From Shewanella piezotolerans WP3 (GTDB taxonomy: Bacteria > Pseudomonadota > Gammaproteobacteria > Enterobacterales > Shewanellaceae), in NCBI RefSeq assembly GCF_000014885.1, contig NC_011566.1, positions 1,984,001 through 2,048,000 of the forward strand: DNA of 64,000 nucleotides. The letters run 5' to 3'. The translations under genes were made by a program, and so were the position numbers. The notes beneath the pieces were generated by a model. It was not told the DNA's origin and searched no databases. It was given only the letters and a program-made list of their open reading frames with translations. Shown here piece by piece: positions 41,953 through 51,204 of the stretch (the stretch's first letter is position 1; each line of letters opens with the position of its first letter).

Positions 41953-43194
41953 TTGCGGATCTTAGTTGTAGAAGATAGCCAAGTTGTATCACGGGTAATG
42001 CGTCATTTATTAACCCAAGAGTTAAACTGTGACGTTGATGTCGCGCCAGATCTGGCCAGTGCCAAAATCCTATTAGCTGAAAATGATTATTTCGTGGCCG
42101 TTACTGATTTAAATCTTCCAGATGCGCAAGAGGGAGAGATTGTAAAATTAGTATTGGCAAAACAGATCCCTTGTATCGTACTCACTGGAAGCTGGGATCC
42201 CCAAGAACGATCACGTCTGCTGCAATTAGGTATTGTTGATTATGTGCTTAAAGAAAACCGTTTTAGCTATGAATATACCGCTAAATTAGTTCGACGCTTG
42301 CAACGCAATCAAAGCGTGAAGGTATTGGTAGCAGATGATTCCATGGTGAGCCGAAAGTTTATTCGTAGCCTTTTAGAACAGCATTTGTTTCAAGTGATAG
42401 AGGCTGACGACGGTATAGCTGCACTCGATACCCTTAAAGAAAATCCAGATATTAAACTGCTTATCACTGATTACAATATGCCGCGACTAGACGGGTTTGG
42501 CTTAATTATAAAAGTCAGAGAGCAGTTCAGCAGAGAAGAGTTGGCCATTATTGGACTTTCTAGTGACAGCGATGAAAGCCTCTCTGCACGGTTTATTAAA
42601 AATGGTGCCAATGACTTTTTGCAAAAGCCTTTTGTGCACGAAGAGTTTCATTGTCGAGTGCTGAACACGCTAGATGCACTCGATATGATGGCCAAACTTT
42701 GGGAGCAAGCTAACCTCGATTACTTAACCAATGTATTTAATCGGCGTTACTTTTTTAATCTTTATGAAGAGAAACTGCCTACTATTACCCGTAATCAAGG
42801 TACGCTTTCACTCGGTTTAATGGATATCGATTTCTTCAAAAAGGTGAATGATGGTTATGGCCATGATGTGGGAGATGAGGTGCTGGTTGAATTTGCTAAA
42901 CGCCTTAAACACTCTTTTTCACAGCATTTTACAGTGGCTCGATTTGGCGGTGAAGAATTCGTTGTTGGCTTTAAAGGCTTAAGTGTTGAAAAGTCATTTG
43001 CACTATTAGATAGGTTTAGAATGCAGATGGAAAGTACGCCGGTAATGACAACAAAAGGCGAGTTAACCATCACCGTTAGTATTGGTGTCACCAATTTTAA
43101 TCACGATGAAAACGTAGACGGGATGCTGCAACGAGCTGATGTTGCGCTGTACGAAGCTAAAGAGGGTGGGCGTAACTTAGTGTCCATTGCCTAA
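41953..43194 (+). CDS. Two-receiver response regulator with GGDEF domain (diguanylate cyclase)
   Basis: A 413-residue protein with receiver 1 (residues 1-115, phospho-acceptor Asp52 in TDLNLPD), receiver 2 (about 120-238, Asp in ITDYNMPRLDGF) and a GGDEF domain (about 250-412). The active site reads ARFGGEEFVVG, a functional GG[E/D]EF form that makes cyclic di-GMP. The RxxD inhibitory site expected five residues before the motif is absent (sequence SQHFTVAR). The TTG start at 41953 has AGGAGAG upstream; there is no ATG alternative that keeps receiver 1 whole. It is a single gene before a bidirectional terminator. Confidence 0.9.
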   Translation: MRILVVEDSQVVSRVMRHLLTQELNCDVDVAPDLASAKILLAENDYFVAVTDLNLPDAQEGEIVKLVLAKQIPCIVLTGSWDPQERSRLLQLGIVDYVLKENRFSYEYTAKLVRRLQRNQSVKVLVADDSMVSRKFIRSLLEQHLFQVIEADDGIAALDTLKENPDIKLLITDYNMPRLDGFGLIIKVREQFSREELAIIGLSSDSDESLSARFIKNGANDFLQKPFVHEEFHCRVLNTLDALDMMAKLWEQANLDYLTNVFNRRYFFNLYEEKLPTITRNQGTLSLGLMDIDFFKKVNDGYGHDVGDEVLVEFAKRLKHSFSQHFTVARFGGEEFVVGFKGLSVEKSFALLDRFRMQMESTPVMTTKGELTITVSIGVTNFNHDENVDGMLQRADVALYEAKEGGRNLVSIA

Positions 43195-43207
43195 ACAAAT
43201 AGGATTT

Positions 43208-43245
43208 AAAAAGGCTTAACCATTGCTGGTTAAGCCTGTTTGTTT
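43208..43245. terminator. Bidirectional terminator between the GGDEF and DUF5916-type genes
   Basis: GGCTTAACC and GGTTAAGCC form a nine-pair stem with A5 on the left and a T-rich right side, between convergent genes. Confidence 0.85.
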
Positions 43246-45583
43246 ATAAAATCCAAGCGTAACTCATTTTCATAAAGTAGGTTTCTTCAGTTTTCATCAA
43301 TGAATCGATGGAATCATTAGACTTTAATCCATCTGAATAGCCTAGATAGAACACACTTTGAGGATTAAGTTTATATCCGTAAAGGATCTCATTGCCTAAA
43401 TTCTGTTGCTCTTTATTTGGTGAGCCAAATAGATATAAGCTTGGGTCTCTTTCAATATGTGTGTAGACGCTCGAGACACGGATAAAGTTATGTATGTCGA
43501 TATACCAACTCAATCTCACATCGCTTAAATTTGCGGTAAATAAACGGCCGTCATCAACATCCATAGTTCGGTAAACGTGCGATACATTAAGCTTTACTGA
43601 ATCGGTAACATTCCAGCGAACACCAGGGTTGAGTAGAAACTTAGTGCCTAATTGATCGTTGGCAAAGTCGATGCTATCGCCATAATTGACATCCAGTTCA
43701 ACAAATAGGGTACGAGTGGGTTTCATATTGGCGTAGAACCAGCCCATGGTTTCGTCAAACATCTGAGTGTTGTTTTCAACTGCCAGATTAGCACTATCAT
43801 GACGCCTTCCTACACGTTGGCGGTTAACAACGCCAAATGCAGTGTAACTTTGCAATAAACCGTCAAAAGCAAGTTTAGCTTCCGCTTCCTGTTCTAATTT
43901 TTCACCAGCCTGGTTATGACTGATATCCCAGTCGCCACTAAGTCTTATTTTACTAAAACCACTGTTTTCTGGATACCAAGTATAACCACCACCAGCCACA
44001 AATTTACTGAAATCGACTTTCTCAATAAAACCTAGATCAGCTCTAAAGTCTTCTGCAACAGACTGATATTGCGCTATTGCATTCCAGTTTCTTGTTTCGT
44101 GTTCATACTTAGCCAAATACATGTCACCACGAATAGAGTCTGTGCTATTAGTGCGTAATACACGTTCGTTGATGCCGCAGTCACTTAAATCACAGTCAAT
44201 ATCCGGTAGGCAATCATCGCTACTGCACAGCGTTTGCGAGAAACCTAAAGGGTATTGAGTATCTGATATTACGTATTGACCAATAAAGGTATCTTGCTCG
44301 GTTGGCTGGTATTTAACATCGACGCTAGTGACATAATTATGATAATCATCGCTGGTTTTAGCGGTGACGAGCGCCCCCATCGATAATTCTTTACCGATAT
44401 CGTAGCGATAGCGTCCAGCAAAATTCTGACTTTTTTCATCGATACTGGCGATATCAGAACTTAAATTCCCCGGCACTAGAAAGTTAGTATGAGTATCGTT
44501 CGTCGCGAGTGTGGCAAAGGTATGATCACCCACTTTACTGGTTAGCTTAATGCCATAATCTGGTGAGAGGATATTACGGGTATGCAACAGGTTTAGTTGG
44601 GTATCAAAATAATCTTTATTATCGAGGAAAAAGGCTCGTTTTTCTGGGTAAAACAGTGCAAAAGTATTATTAATATCGAGTTGACCTGCATCGGCTTCAA
44701 CCTGCGAAAAATCTGGGTTGATGGTGGCACTCAACAACGTGCTTGGAGTTATTCCCCAGCGGATATCTAAACTTGGCTCTATGTCGTTTTCGCTATCCCA
44801 ATCACTATCAAGAGCGAGAGGACGTTGACTGTTACGATTAAAAACCACCGATGGCGTGATTTGTAGATCATTGCCTTGCTCTAAGTTAGACATGCCACTC
44901 ATCACACCGAATTGACACAGTTGGCAACTATTGTTTCTGTCTATCTGATTACTAGACAATCTGTGCTGTTCATTTCGAGGGTAAAACCTGACAAGCTCAA
45001 CGCCCCACTTTTGCTCGGCGCTGTTATCAAAATTTAGCACTCGGTAGGGTAACTCTATTTCAACCTGATACCCCGTTTCTGTGCGCTGAGCTGCAGTATA
45101 CCAAATGCCGTCCCAAGCATCGCTTTCGCTGCCGGTAAGTTCATTTTCGATTGAGTCCATCTGCACGCCGTAAGCATTAACAAAGAATTGATAGGCGAGT
45201 CGGGCATCATTAAAAGTATCGAGTTTAATACCGACTAAATCATCACCCCAAACGCTGTCTCGATCGCTCAAATTTGCCCTGATCTGCGATGGCGTGGGAT
45301 CATAAGCCGTAAATGCCAAGAAGAGACTTGTGTCAGTGGAGTAAAGTTTTACTTCGGTTCTTACTGGTGCTGTGATGTTTTCACCGGGACTTGTTTCAAT
45401 CGTTATCTCGGTGGTTGCGGCATTCTTCCACTGTGGTTCATCAAAGTTACCATCAACTTTGATACTGCCCGAAAGAGTAGGGATCTCAATATTGAATTGA
45501 TTCTCCTGTCCGGCATAAGCATGCAAAGAATGACAAGAGATTAAGAAGACAACGGAGCTAGCAAGTTGGGTTGCTTTATTCAT
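43244..45583 (-). CDS. CBM9-like / DUF5916 outer-membrane protein
   Basis: A 779-residue secreted protein. The signal peptide covers about residues 1-24 (ending HAYAG). Residues about 35-220 form a carbohydrate-binding family 9-like domain (KVDGNFDEPQWKNAATT, LFLAFTAYDPTPSQIRANLSDRDSVWGDDLVGIKLD). The rest is a DUF5916-type region, with WGITPSTLLSATINPDFSQVEAD and YPEKRAFFLDNKDYF, ending in outer-membrane-like beta strands. Several Cys (NSCQLCQF, SDDCLPDIDCDLSDC) could form disulfides. The function of the family is unknown; it is often beside TonB receptors or hydrolases in marine bacteria, but no such partner is adjacent here. Confidence 0.85.
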   Translation of the reverse strand: MNKATQLASSVVFLISCHSLHAYAGQENQFNIEIPTLSGSIKVDGNFDEPQWKNAATTEITIETSPGENITAPVRTEVKLYSTDTSLFLAFTAYDPTPSQIRANLSDRDSVWGDDLVGIKLDTFNDARLAYQFFVNAYGVQMDSIENELTGSESDAWDGIWYTAAQRTETGYQVEIELPYRVLNFDNSAEQKWGVELVRFYPRNEQHRLSSNQIDRNNSCQLCQFGVMSGMSNLEQGNDLQITPSVVFNRNSQRPLALDSDWDSENDIEPSLDIRWGITPSTLLSATINPDFSQVEADAGQLDINNTFALFYPEKRAFFLDNKDYFDTQLNLLHTRNILSPDYGIKLTSKVGDHTFATLATNDTHTNFLVPGNLSSDIASIDEKSQNFAGRYRYDIGKELSMGALVTAKTSDDYHNYVTSVDVKYQPTEQDTFIGQYVISDTQYPLGFSQTLCSSDDCLPDIDCDLSDCGINERVLRTNSTDSIRGDMYLAKYEHETRNWNAIAQYQSVAEDFRADLGFIEKVDFSKFVAGGGYTWYPENSGFSKIRLSGDWDISHNQAGEKLEQEAEAKLAFDGLLQSYTAFGVVNRQRVGRRHDSANLAVENNTQMFDETMGWFYANMKPTRTLFVELDVNYGDSIDFANDQLGTKFLLNPGVRWNVTDSVKLNVSHVYRTMDVDDGRLFTANLSDVRLSWYIDIHNFIRVSSVYTHIERDPSLYLFGSPNKEQQNLGNEILYGYKLNPQSVFYLGYSDGLKSNDSIDSLMKTEETYFMKMSYAWIL

Positions 45584-45709
45584 TTATTTTTATTATTGAA
45601 AGCTGAATAACTGGGTGTGAGGATTGTAATGGAATTAAGTTTAAAAAAGGTAGGCTATTTGTTACAAATATTTTCAGCGGTGTAACAATTAAGTCGAGAG
45701 TGCGTAAGA

Positions 45710-45742
45710 GACGCTAGGCCATATGATTATTGGCCCAGCGTC
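45710..45742 (-). terminator. Stem-loop after cysZ
   Basis: Read leftward, GACGCTGGGCC and GGCCTAGCGTC form a stem with one mismatch, starting eight bases after the cysZ stop. The T-tract is weak, so termination is likely but not certain. Confidence 0.5.
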
Positions 45743-45749
45743 ATCCATA

Positions 45750-46523
45750 CTAATCTGGTGCGATGGTGTTGTCTTTGTATGCTTCTCGATATTTATCAAC
45801 CCACATAGATGTTGCGCCGCATATAGCTACTGGCATCACGACAAAATTGAGGATTGGGATCATAGAAAACAGTGTCACTGCAGCGCCAAAGCTAAAGCTG
45901 CTGCCACGGGTCTGGTTAAGTGCAAACTTCATATCTGCAAAGGGGACTTTATGGTTATCAAAAGGATAATCACAGTATTGTATTGCCATCATCCAAGCAC
46001 TAAACAGAAACCATAAGATAGGCGCGGCAGTTTGACCGACAAATGGCAGCAAAAATAGCAATAAGAAAACAATGGCACGAGGTAGATAGTATTTCAGTTT
46101 GATCCACTCTCGGCCCAATATGCGCGGTAAATCTTTGATTAAATCGATACCGCCACCCGTATTGAGTGGTTTGCCAGTCAACAGTTGCTCGACTTTTTCA
46201 GCCAGTAATCCGTTAAAGGGCGCAGCGAGCCAATTCATCACTGAACTAAAGATGAAAGATAGCACCACCAACAAGGTTAATACTGCAAGTGGCCATAGCA
46301 GAAAGTTCAACCAACTTAGGTACTCTGGAAGCTGGCCTGAAAGCCAAGCGAAAACCTGCTCTAGCTGACCAATGGCAAAATAGATCAAGCCAGCAAAGAG
46401 CAATAAATTAATCGTTAGTGGAATAAACACAAAACGTCTAAGGCCTGGGCGTTTTATCAAACTGAACCCTTCTAAGAAGTAATTTACGCCACTCTTTTTT
46501 GTTACTTGATTGGTTTTATTCAT
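45750..46523 (-). CDS. cysZ: CysZ, inner-membrane sulfate permease
   Basis: A 257-residue membrane protein (DUF540/EI24 family) that imports sulfate for cysteine synthesis. The family blocks are visible: GFSLIKRPGLRRFVFIPLTINLLLF at the N-terminus, WLAAPFNGLLAEKVEQLLTG, LGREWIKLKYYLPRA, and near the C-terminus GSSFSFGAAVTLFSMIPILNFVVMPVAICGATSMWVDKYR. Length matches E. coli CysZ (253). It is divergent from smc with about 200 bases between, an arrangement common in gammaproteobacteria, where cysZ, zipA, ligA and cysK cluster. Confidence 0.94.
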   Translation of the reverse strand: MNKTNQVTKKSGVNYFLEGFSLIKRPGLRRFVFIPLTINLLLFAGLIYFAIGQLEQVFAWLSGQLPEYLSWLNFLLWPLAVLTLLVVLSFIFSSVMNWLAAPFNGLLAEKVEQLLTGKPLNTGGGIDLIKDLPRILGREWIKLKYYLPRAIVFLLLFLLPFVGQTAAPILWFLFSAWMMAIQYCDYPFDNHKVPFADMKFALNQTRGSSFSFGAAVTLFSMIPILNFVVMPVAICGATSMWVDKYREAYKDNTIAPD

Positions 46524-46727
46524 AGAAATCTTTGATCGTTAAAGATACGCAATGTCACGATTGTGAGTCAGTGGGCATTTAACCGCAAGTGAAAAGGCGT
46601 TAATCACTAATAAAAAGCGTTACAAAATGCTGTTAGCTTTGGTAAAGTTACCATAATTATATGCACATCAAACATAGACACTAAGTATCGCTAGATAACT
46701 TAGTGTAGAAGTGATCAAAACGGCATC

Positions 46728-49700
46728 ATGAGACTTAAACAGATAAAACTTGCCGGATTCAAGTCATTCGTCGATCCAACCAAAATTCCCTTACCTAATC
46801 CATTGAGCGCCATTATTGGTCCAAACGGCTGTGGTAAATCAAATGTTATTGATGCTGTGCGTTGGGTGCTGGGCGAAAGCTCGGCTAAACATCTGCGTGG
46901 TGATTCCATGGCCGATGTTATTTTTAATGGCTCTACCGCCAGAAGACCCGTATCGGTAGCGGGGGTAGAACTGCTATTTGACAACCAAGACAATCGATTA
47001 GCGGGTCAGTACGCCAGCTACCAAGAGATAGCGGTTAAGAGGCAAGTTAGCCGTGATGGCGATTCAAGCTATTTTCTGAATAATCAAAAGTGTCGCCGTA
47101 AAGATATTACCGATCTATTTATGGGTACAGGGCTTGGACCACGAAGCTACGCGATTATTGAGCAGGGCACCATTTCTCGACTTATTGAGTCAAAGCCACA
47201 AGAGCTGAGAGTATTCATCGAAGAAGCGGCTGGGATCTCTCGTTATAAAGAACGTAGGCGTGAAACAGAGAATCGTATCAGGCACACTCGCGAAAATTTA
47301 TCCCGTCTTGGCGATATTCGCTCAGAGCTACATAAGCAACTGGAAAGACTTGCCGAGCAAGCACAAACGGCTAAACAGTATCGCGAGCTTAAACAGTCTG
47401 AACGTCAATGTGAGTCTGAGTTGGTGGTATCTCGTTATCACGAGCTTAATCAGCAAACTGATACTTTAACTGTCCAGATCGGTAAACTTGAGGTGCAGCA
47501 AGCCAGTTTACTCGCCGAGAAGCAGACACTTGAGCTTAGTTTGACCGAATTGAATTTGAAGTTGAGTGAGCTTGATAGTCAAGAACATCAGCAAGTAGAA
47601 GCTTTTTATCTTACCAAAACCCATATTGCTAAGCTTGAACAATCACTGAAGCACCGTGAGCAACAAGACGACAGTTTGAATCAAAGATTGGCCGAAATTA
47701 GCGCTCAGATAGCGTTGCAGCAAGCATCGTTGAAAACAGCGAATGCAAACCAAGAAAAGCTACTAAAGCAGCAACAAGAGTTAGCGCCTGAGATAAATGC
47801 GTGGCAGCAAAAGACGAGCAGTCAGTCAGCTGAGTTAGCCCTAGTAAGCCAACGTCACATAGCTTCAACCGAACAGTTTCAGTTACATAGCGGTGACGAA
47901 GCAAAAGCACATTTAGCGGTTGAGATGAATCGTACTCAGCTAACTCATTGCTCTAAAGAGCTAACGCATAAACAACAATCAGTTGCAAGACTGACCCAAA
48001 GAGCACTAGAGCATCGTGAACAGTTAGCTGAACTCAAGGGCAGTTCCCTAGCGAACCAATGTGAAACTTTATCTATAGAAACTGAGCAGGCGCAAGAGGT
48101 ATATGACGAGCTGAGCTTTAACATTGAAACGCGTCAACAATCTTGTGATGAATTGAAAACAGAGCTTGAGTCAGTAAAAGTTAAACTGGCTGATGAAACA
48201 GGCCGTTTGTCTGTTGTTACTCAGCTACTACCTGATGAAGGCGATGAAGGTGACACACGGCTATGGCAAGTTATCGAAGTTAGCCCTGGGTGGGAAAGCG
48301 TCGTCGACTTGTTATTGGCTAATGTTCTGAATTCACCGGTGCTTGCAGAGTTATCGACTGAAGCAAGCATTGGCTTCTCTGCAAACACACTGGCGAGTGG
48401 AGTGGTGAATGATGTTATTCAGAGCCCGGTTAATCTTAATCCGTGGTTAAGTCAGGTTAAGTGGCTAGAGACAAAAGATGAAGCTATTCAACGACGTAAA
48501 GAACTTGGTGCAGAGCAAATGTTCGCGACTGCAGATGGCTTTCTTGTTGGCGCTGATTTTATTATCGAAAAAAGTGCAGACTCTGGCTCCCTTGTACAAC
48601 TTAAAAATGAACACGTTGCGCTGACAGAAGTGGTTTGCGACACCGAAGAGCGTTTGAGCTTTTTAACGCAAACCTTGTCGGTGCATATTGAGGAGCTTAA
48701 GCCGCAATTGATCTTGCAGCAGCAACAGTACCAGCAGATCCAAGCTCAAAAAGTGGCATTAGCAGGCATGGCATCGCAAGTTAAAGCAATGCAAACCACT
48801 ATAAATGATACGGATGCACGTTATAAGCAACTACAGCAGGAGTTAGCGGAAACCGAAACTGAATTGCAGCAGCTAATCACTCAACAAGCACAGTTTTTGC
48901 ACAGTGAAGCTAACCTGCAACAAGCCTTTGAGCTTGTTTCAAAAAGCCGGCAAGCGGCAGAGTCAGACAAATTGTCAGCATTTAAATCGTTAAGCGAACT
49001 CAAAGACCTGCTCAATGGCTCTGAGCTGCGACTTAAAGCTAGCCTTAAAAGTGAGCAAGCCATTCAAACCCAAGTGGCATTAATCGAACAAACAGTAAGT
49101 CATCAAAAGCAACGATTAGAAGAACTCGAACTGAATAAAGAGCAAGTGCGTTTACAGTTAGATAATAAAGAAGATGTCGACACTGCTCAAAACTCACAGT
49201 CGCTAAAAACACAATTGGCACAAGCCTTAGAGGCACAGCAAGTTAAACAACAAGCGCTAAACCTGCTCAGGCAGGAGCAAGCAGGGTTACAAGAATTGTG
49301 CGATAGTGCAGGAACGAATAAAAAACAACAGCTTGCGAAGATAGAAGACTTGACTCAAACCATGAGCGCGTTAAAGTTACGTCGTGAAGGTTTAAAAGGA
49401 CAAATTGATAGCCAGTTTAGTTTGATTACTGAGCAGGGCATTGATGTTGAACAAGTATTATCTAAGCTTGATGCCAGTCGCAACACTTTATGGCGTCAAA
49501 AAGAGCTAGAACGTTTACGGGCTCGGATCGCTCATCTTGGAGCGATAAACCTAGCCGCGATAGAAGAGTTTGAACAGCAAAACCAACGGAAAAGCTATCT
49601 AGATAGCCAAGATGAAGACTTAAATTCAGCCTTGGGAAGTTTGGAAGAAGCGATTCGTAAAATAGATACTGAAACAAAAAGCCGATTTAAAGATACCTTC

Positions 49701-50153
49701 GATAAGGTTAATAAGGATCTAGGCATTTTGTTTCCGAAAGTGTTTGGCGGTGGTAGTGCTTATTTAGCACTGACAGATGATGATCTTCTGGAAACAGGCG
49801 TCACTATCATGGCTAGGCCACCAGGTAAGAAAAATAGCACTATCCAACTTCTTTCTGGTGGAGAAAAAGCACTAACCGCATTATCATTAGTTTTTGCTAT
49901 TTTTAGATTGAATCCAGCACCTTTTTGTATGTTGGACGAAGTTGATGCACCTTTGGATGATGCCAATGTCGAACGATTCTGTCGTTTGGTAAAAGAGATG
50001 TCCCAAAGCGTACAATTTATATATATTAGTCACAACAAGATCACCATGGAATTGGCCGATCAACTTATCGGTGTGACTATGCATGAGCCCGGCGTTTCAC
50101 GCATTGTGGCGGTAGATATCGATGAAGCGGTAGCGTTAGCTGACGCTGGATGA
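46728..50153 (+). CDS. smc: Smc, chromosome partition ATPase
   Basis: An 1141-residue SMC protein. Walker A is GPNGCGKSN near residue 32; the arginine-finger and hinge-proximal coiled coils occupy about 170-490 and 650-930. The hinge (about 490-650, from TRLWQVIEVSPGWESVVDLLLANVL) is poorly conserved in the usual Gly positions. The C-terminal head carries the signature LLSGGEKALTALSLVFAIF and Walker B FCMLDEVDAPLDD. It compacts and segregates the chromosome together with ScpAB, whose genes are not in this window. Most gammaproteobacteria of the enteric group use MukB instead; Shewanella keeps Smc. zipA follows after 23 bases, indicating one transcript. Confidence 0.96.
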   Translation: MRLKQIKLAGFKSFVDPTKIPLPNPLSAIIGPNGCGKSNVIDAVRWVLGESSAKHLRGDSMADVIFNGSTARRPVSVAGVELLFDNQDNRLAGQYASYQEIAVKRQVSRDGDSSYFLNNQKCRRKDITDLFMGTGLGPRSYAIIEQGTISRLIESKPQELRVFIEEAAGISRYKERRRETENRIRHTRENLSRLGDIRSELHKQLERLAEQAQTAKQYRELKQSERQCESELVVSRYHELNQQTDTLTVQIGKLEVQQASLLAEKQTLELSLTELNLKLSELDSQEHQQVEAFYLTKTHIAKLEQSLKHREQQDDSLNQRLAEISAQIALQQASLKTANANQEKLLKQQQELAPEINAWQQKTSSQSAELALVSQRHIASTEQFQLHSGDEAKAHLAVEMNRTQLTHCSKELTHKQQSVARLTQRALEHREQLAELKGSSLANQCETLSIETEQAQEVYDELSFNIETRQQSCDELKTELESVKVKLADETGRLSVVTQLLPDEGDEGDTRLWQVIEVSPGWESVVDLLLANVLNSPVLAELSTEASIGFSANTLASGVVNDVIQSPVNLNPWLSQVKWLETKDEAIQRRKELGAEQMFATADGFLVGADFIIEKSADSGSLVQLKNEHVALTEVVCDTEERLSFLTQTLSVHIEELKPQLILQQQQYQQIQAQKVALAGMASQVKAMQTTINDTDARYKQLQQELAETETELQQLITQQAQFLHSEANLQQAFELVSKSRQAAESDKLSAFKSLSELKDLLNGSELRLKASLKSEQAIQTQVALIEQTVSHQKQRLEELELNKEQVRLQLDNKEDVDTAQNSQSLKTQLAQALEAQQVKQQALNLLRQEQAGLQELCDSAGTNKKQQLAKIEDLTQTMSALKLRREGLKGQIDSQFSLITEQGIDVEQVLSKLDASRNTLWRQKELERLRARIAHLGAINLAAIEEFEQQNQRKSYLDSQDEDLNSALGSLEEAIRKIDTETKSRFKDTFDKVNKDLGILFPKVFGGGSAYLALTDDDLLETGVTIMARPPGKKNSTIQLLSGGEKALTALSLVFAIFRLNPAPFCMLDEVDAPLDDANVERFCRLVKEMSQSVQFIYISHNKITMELADQLIGVTMHEPGVSRIVAVDIDEAVALADAG

Positions 50154-50176
50154 ACATAAAGATTACAGGGTAACCA

Positions 50177-51127
50177 ATGGAAAATTTGCAACTGGTATTG
50201 CTTGTTTTAGGAGCGATAGCGATTATTGCCGTACTTGTGCATGGTTTTTGGTCCATACGAAAGCAACAGCCGACAGGATTCAAGCAGAGCCCAATGACAG
50301 ATATCAATCGAGACCGCAGAGATGCTGAAGGTTTCGACAATGACGGAATAGGCGAAGTCAGGGTTGTTAAGGCGAGCGCAGCCGAAAGCGCCACATCAGA
50401 AATTGAAGAAGAGCCCAAGCATGTACCATTAGTTGCAGAAACTGCGGTTACTGAAAACGTCGATGCTGGTTTCTCGGCTATTGAAGATGAGTCTTTTAAA
50501 TTAAGTGAAGCGCCGAGCCAAAAAGCGGCTCGAGGTGCTAAAGCTACTCGCGTTGAACCATCATTAACCGATGAAGATGTCACAATACAAACAGAAGCAG
50601 CGCCAATTCAGTCATCTTTATTTGCTGAAGAACCTGTTGTTGCAACCGAAGCCGCGCAGGAAAATGTTGTCGAGCAGGATGTTGACGTTGTAGCTGTAGA
50701 AGAGGAGCCTTTAGGTGATCCACAAGATGTATTGGTACTGCACGTTGTAGCTAAAGAGGGGGAAGAGCTTAATGGTGCGGAGCTGTTACCTTGCTTGCTA
50801 ACACTTAATTTCAAATTCGGTGACATGAATATTTTCCATCGACATGAAGATAATGCCGGTACTGGTAAAGTATTATTTTCAATGGCTAATATGGTCAAAC
50901 CTGGCGTATTTGATCCCGATAGCATGGAGCAGTTCACAACTCAAGGTGTAGTGCTATTTATGACACTGCCTTGTTATGGTGATGCCTTGAGAAACTTTTC
51001 TACCATGCTCAATTCGGCACACCAAATCGCTGACGATCTAAATGGCCTGGTACTGGATGGTGGGCGCGATGAGTGGCTGGAAAGTACCAAACAGAATTAT
51101 ATACAACGAATTAAAGCACAGGCTTAA
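50177..51127 (+). CDS. zipA: ZipA, FtsZ-membrane tether
   Basis: A 316-residue divisome protein. A single N-terminal membrane helix (LQLVLLVLGAIAIIAVLVHGFW) is followed by a short basic patch (SIRKQQ), then a long acidic/low-complexity linker (about 35-185, Glu- and Ala-rich, the counterpart of the Pro/Gln linker). The C-terminal FtsZ-binding domain (about 190-316) has VLHVVAKEGEELNGAELLPCLL and FNSM-like beta strands through VVLFMTLPCYGDALRNFSTML. It anchors FtsZ to the cytoplasmic membrane. It sits between smc and ligA, its normal position, and ends at its own terminator. Confidence 0.94.
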   Translation: MENLQLVLLVLGAIAIIAVLVHGFWSIRKQQPTGFKQSPMTDINRDRRDAEGFDNDGIGEVRVVKASAAESATSEIEEEPKHVPLVAETAVTENVDAGFSAIEDESFKLSEAPSQKAARGAKATRVEPSLTDEDVTIQTEAAPIQSSLFAEEPVVATEAAQENVVEQDVDVVAVEEEPLGDPQDVLVLHVVAKEGEELNGAELLPCLLTLNFKFGDMNIFHRHEDNAGTGKVLFSMANMVKPGVFDPDSMEQFTTQGVVLFMTLPCYGDALRNFSTMLNSAHQIADDLNGLVLDGGRDEWLESTKQNYIQRIKAQA

Positions 51128-51159
51128 TTCTGAATAAGTGAATCAACTAAACTTGTTTT

Positions 51160-51190
51160 AAAAAGGTCGCTTAGGCGGCCTTTGTTATTA
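51160..51190 (+). terminator. Terminator between zipA and ligA
   Basis: AAAGGTCGC and GCGGCCTTT form a nine-pair stem with one G-U pair, followed by TTTGTTATTATT, 33 bases after the zipA stop. ligA may therefore also have its own promoter or depend on read-through. Confidence 0.7.
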
Positions 51191-51204
51191 TTAGGACGAA
51201 CCAT

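Noticed and set aside
50077..50583. A 168-codon frame antisense to the smc 3' end and zipA
   Set aside because: It spans the smc-zipA junction on the opposite strand and has low-complexity Ser/Ala composition, as expected of a shadow frame.
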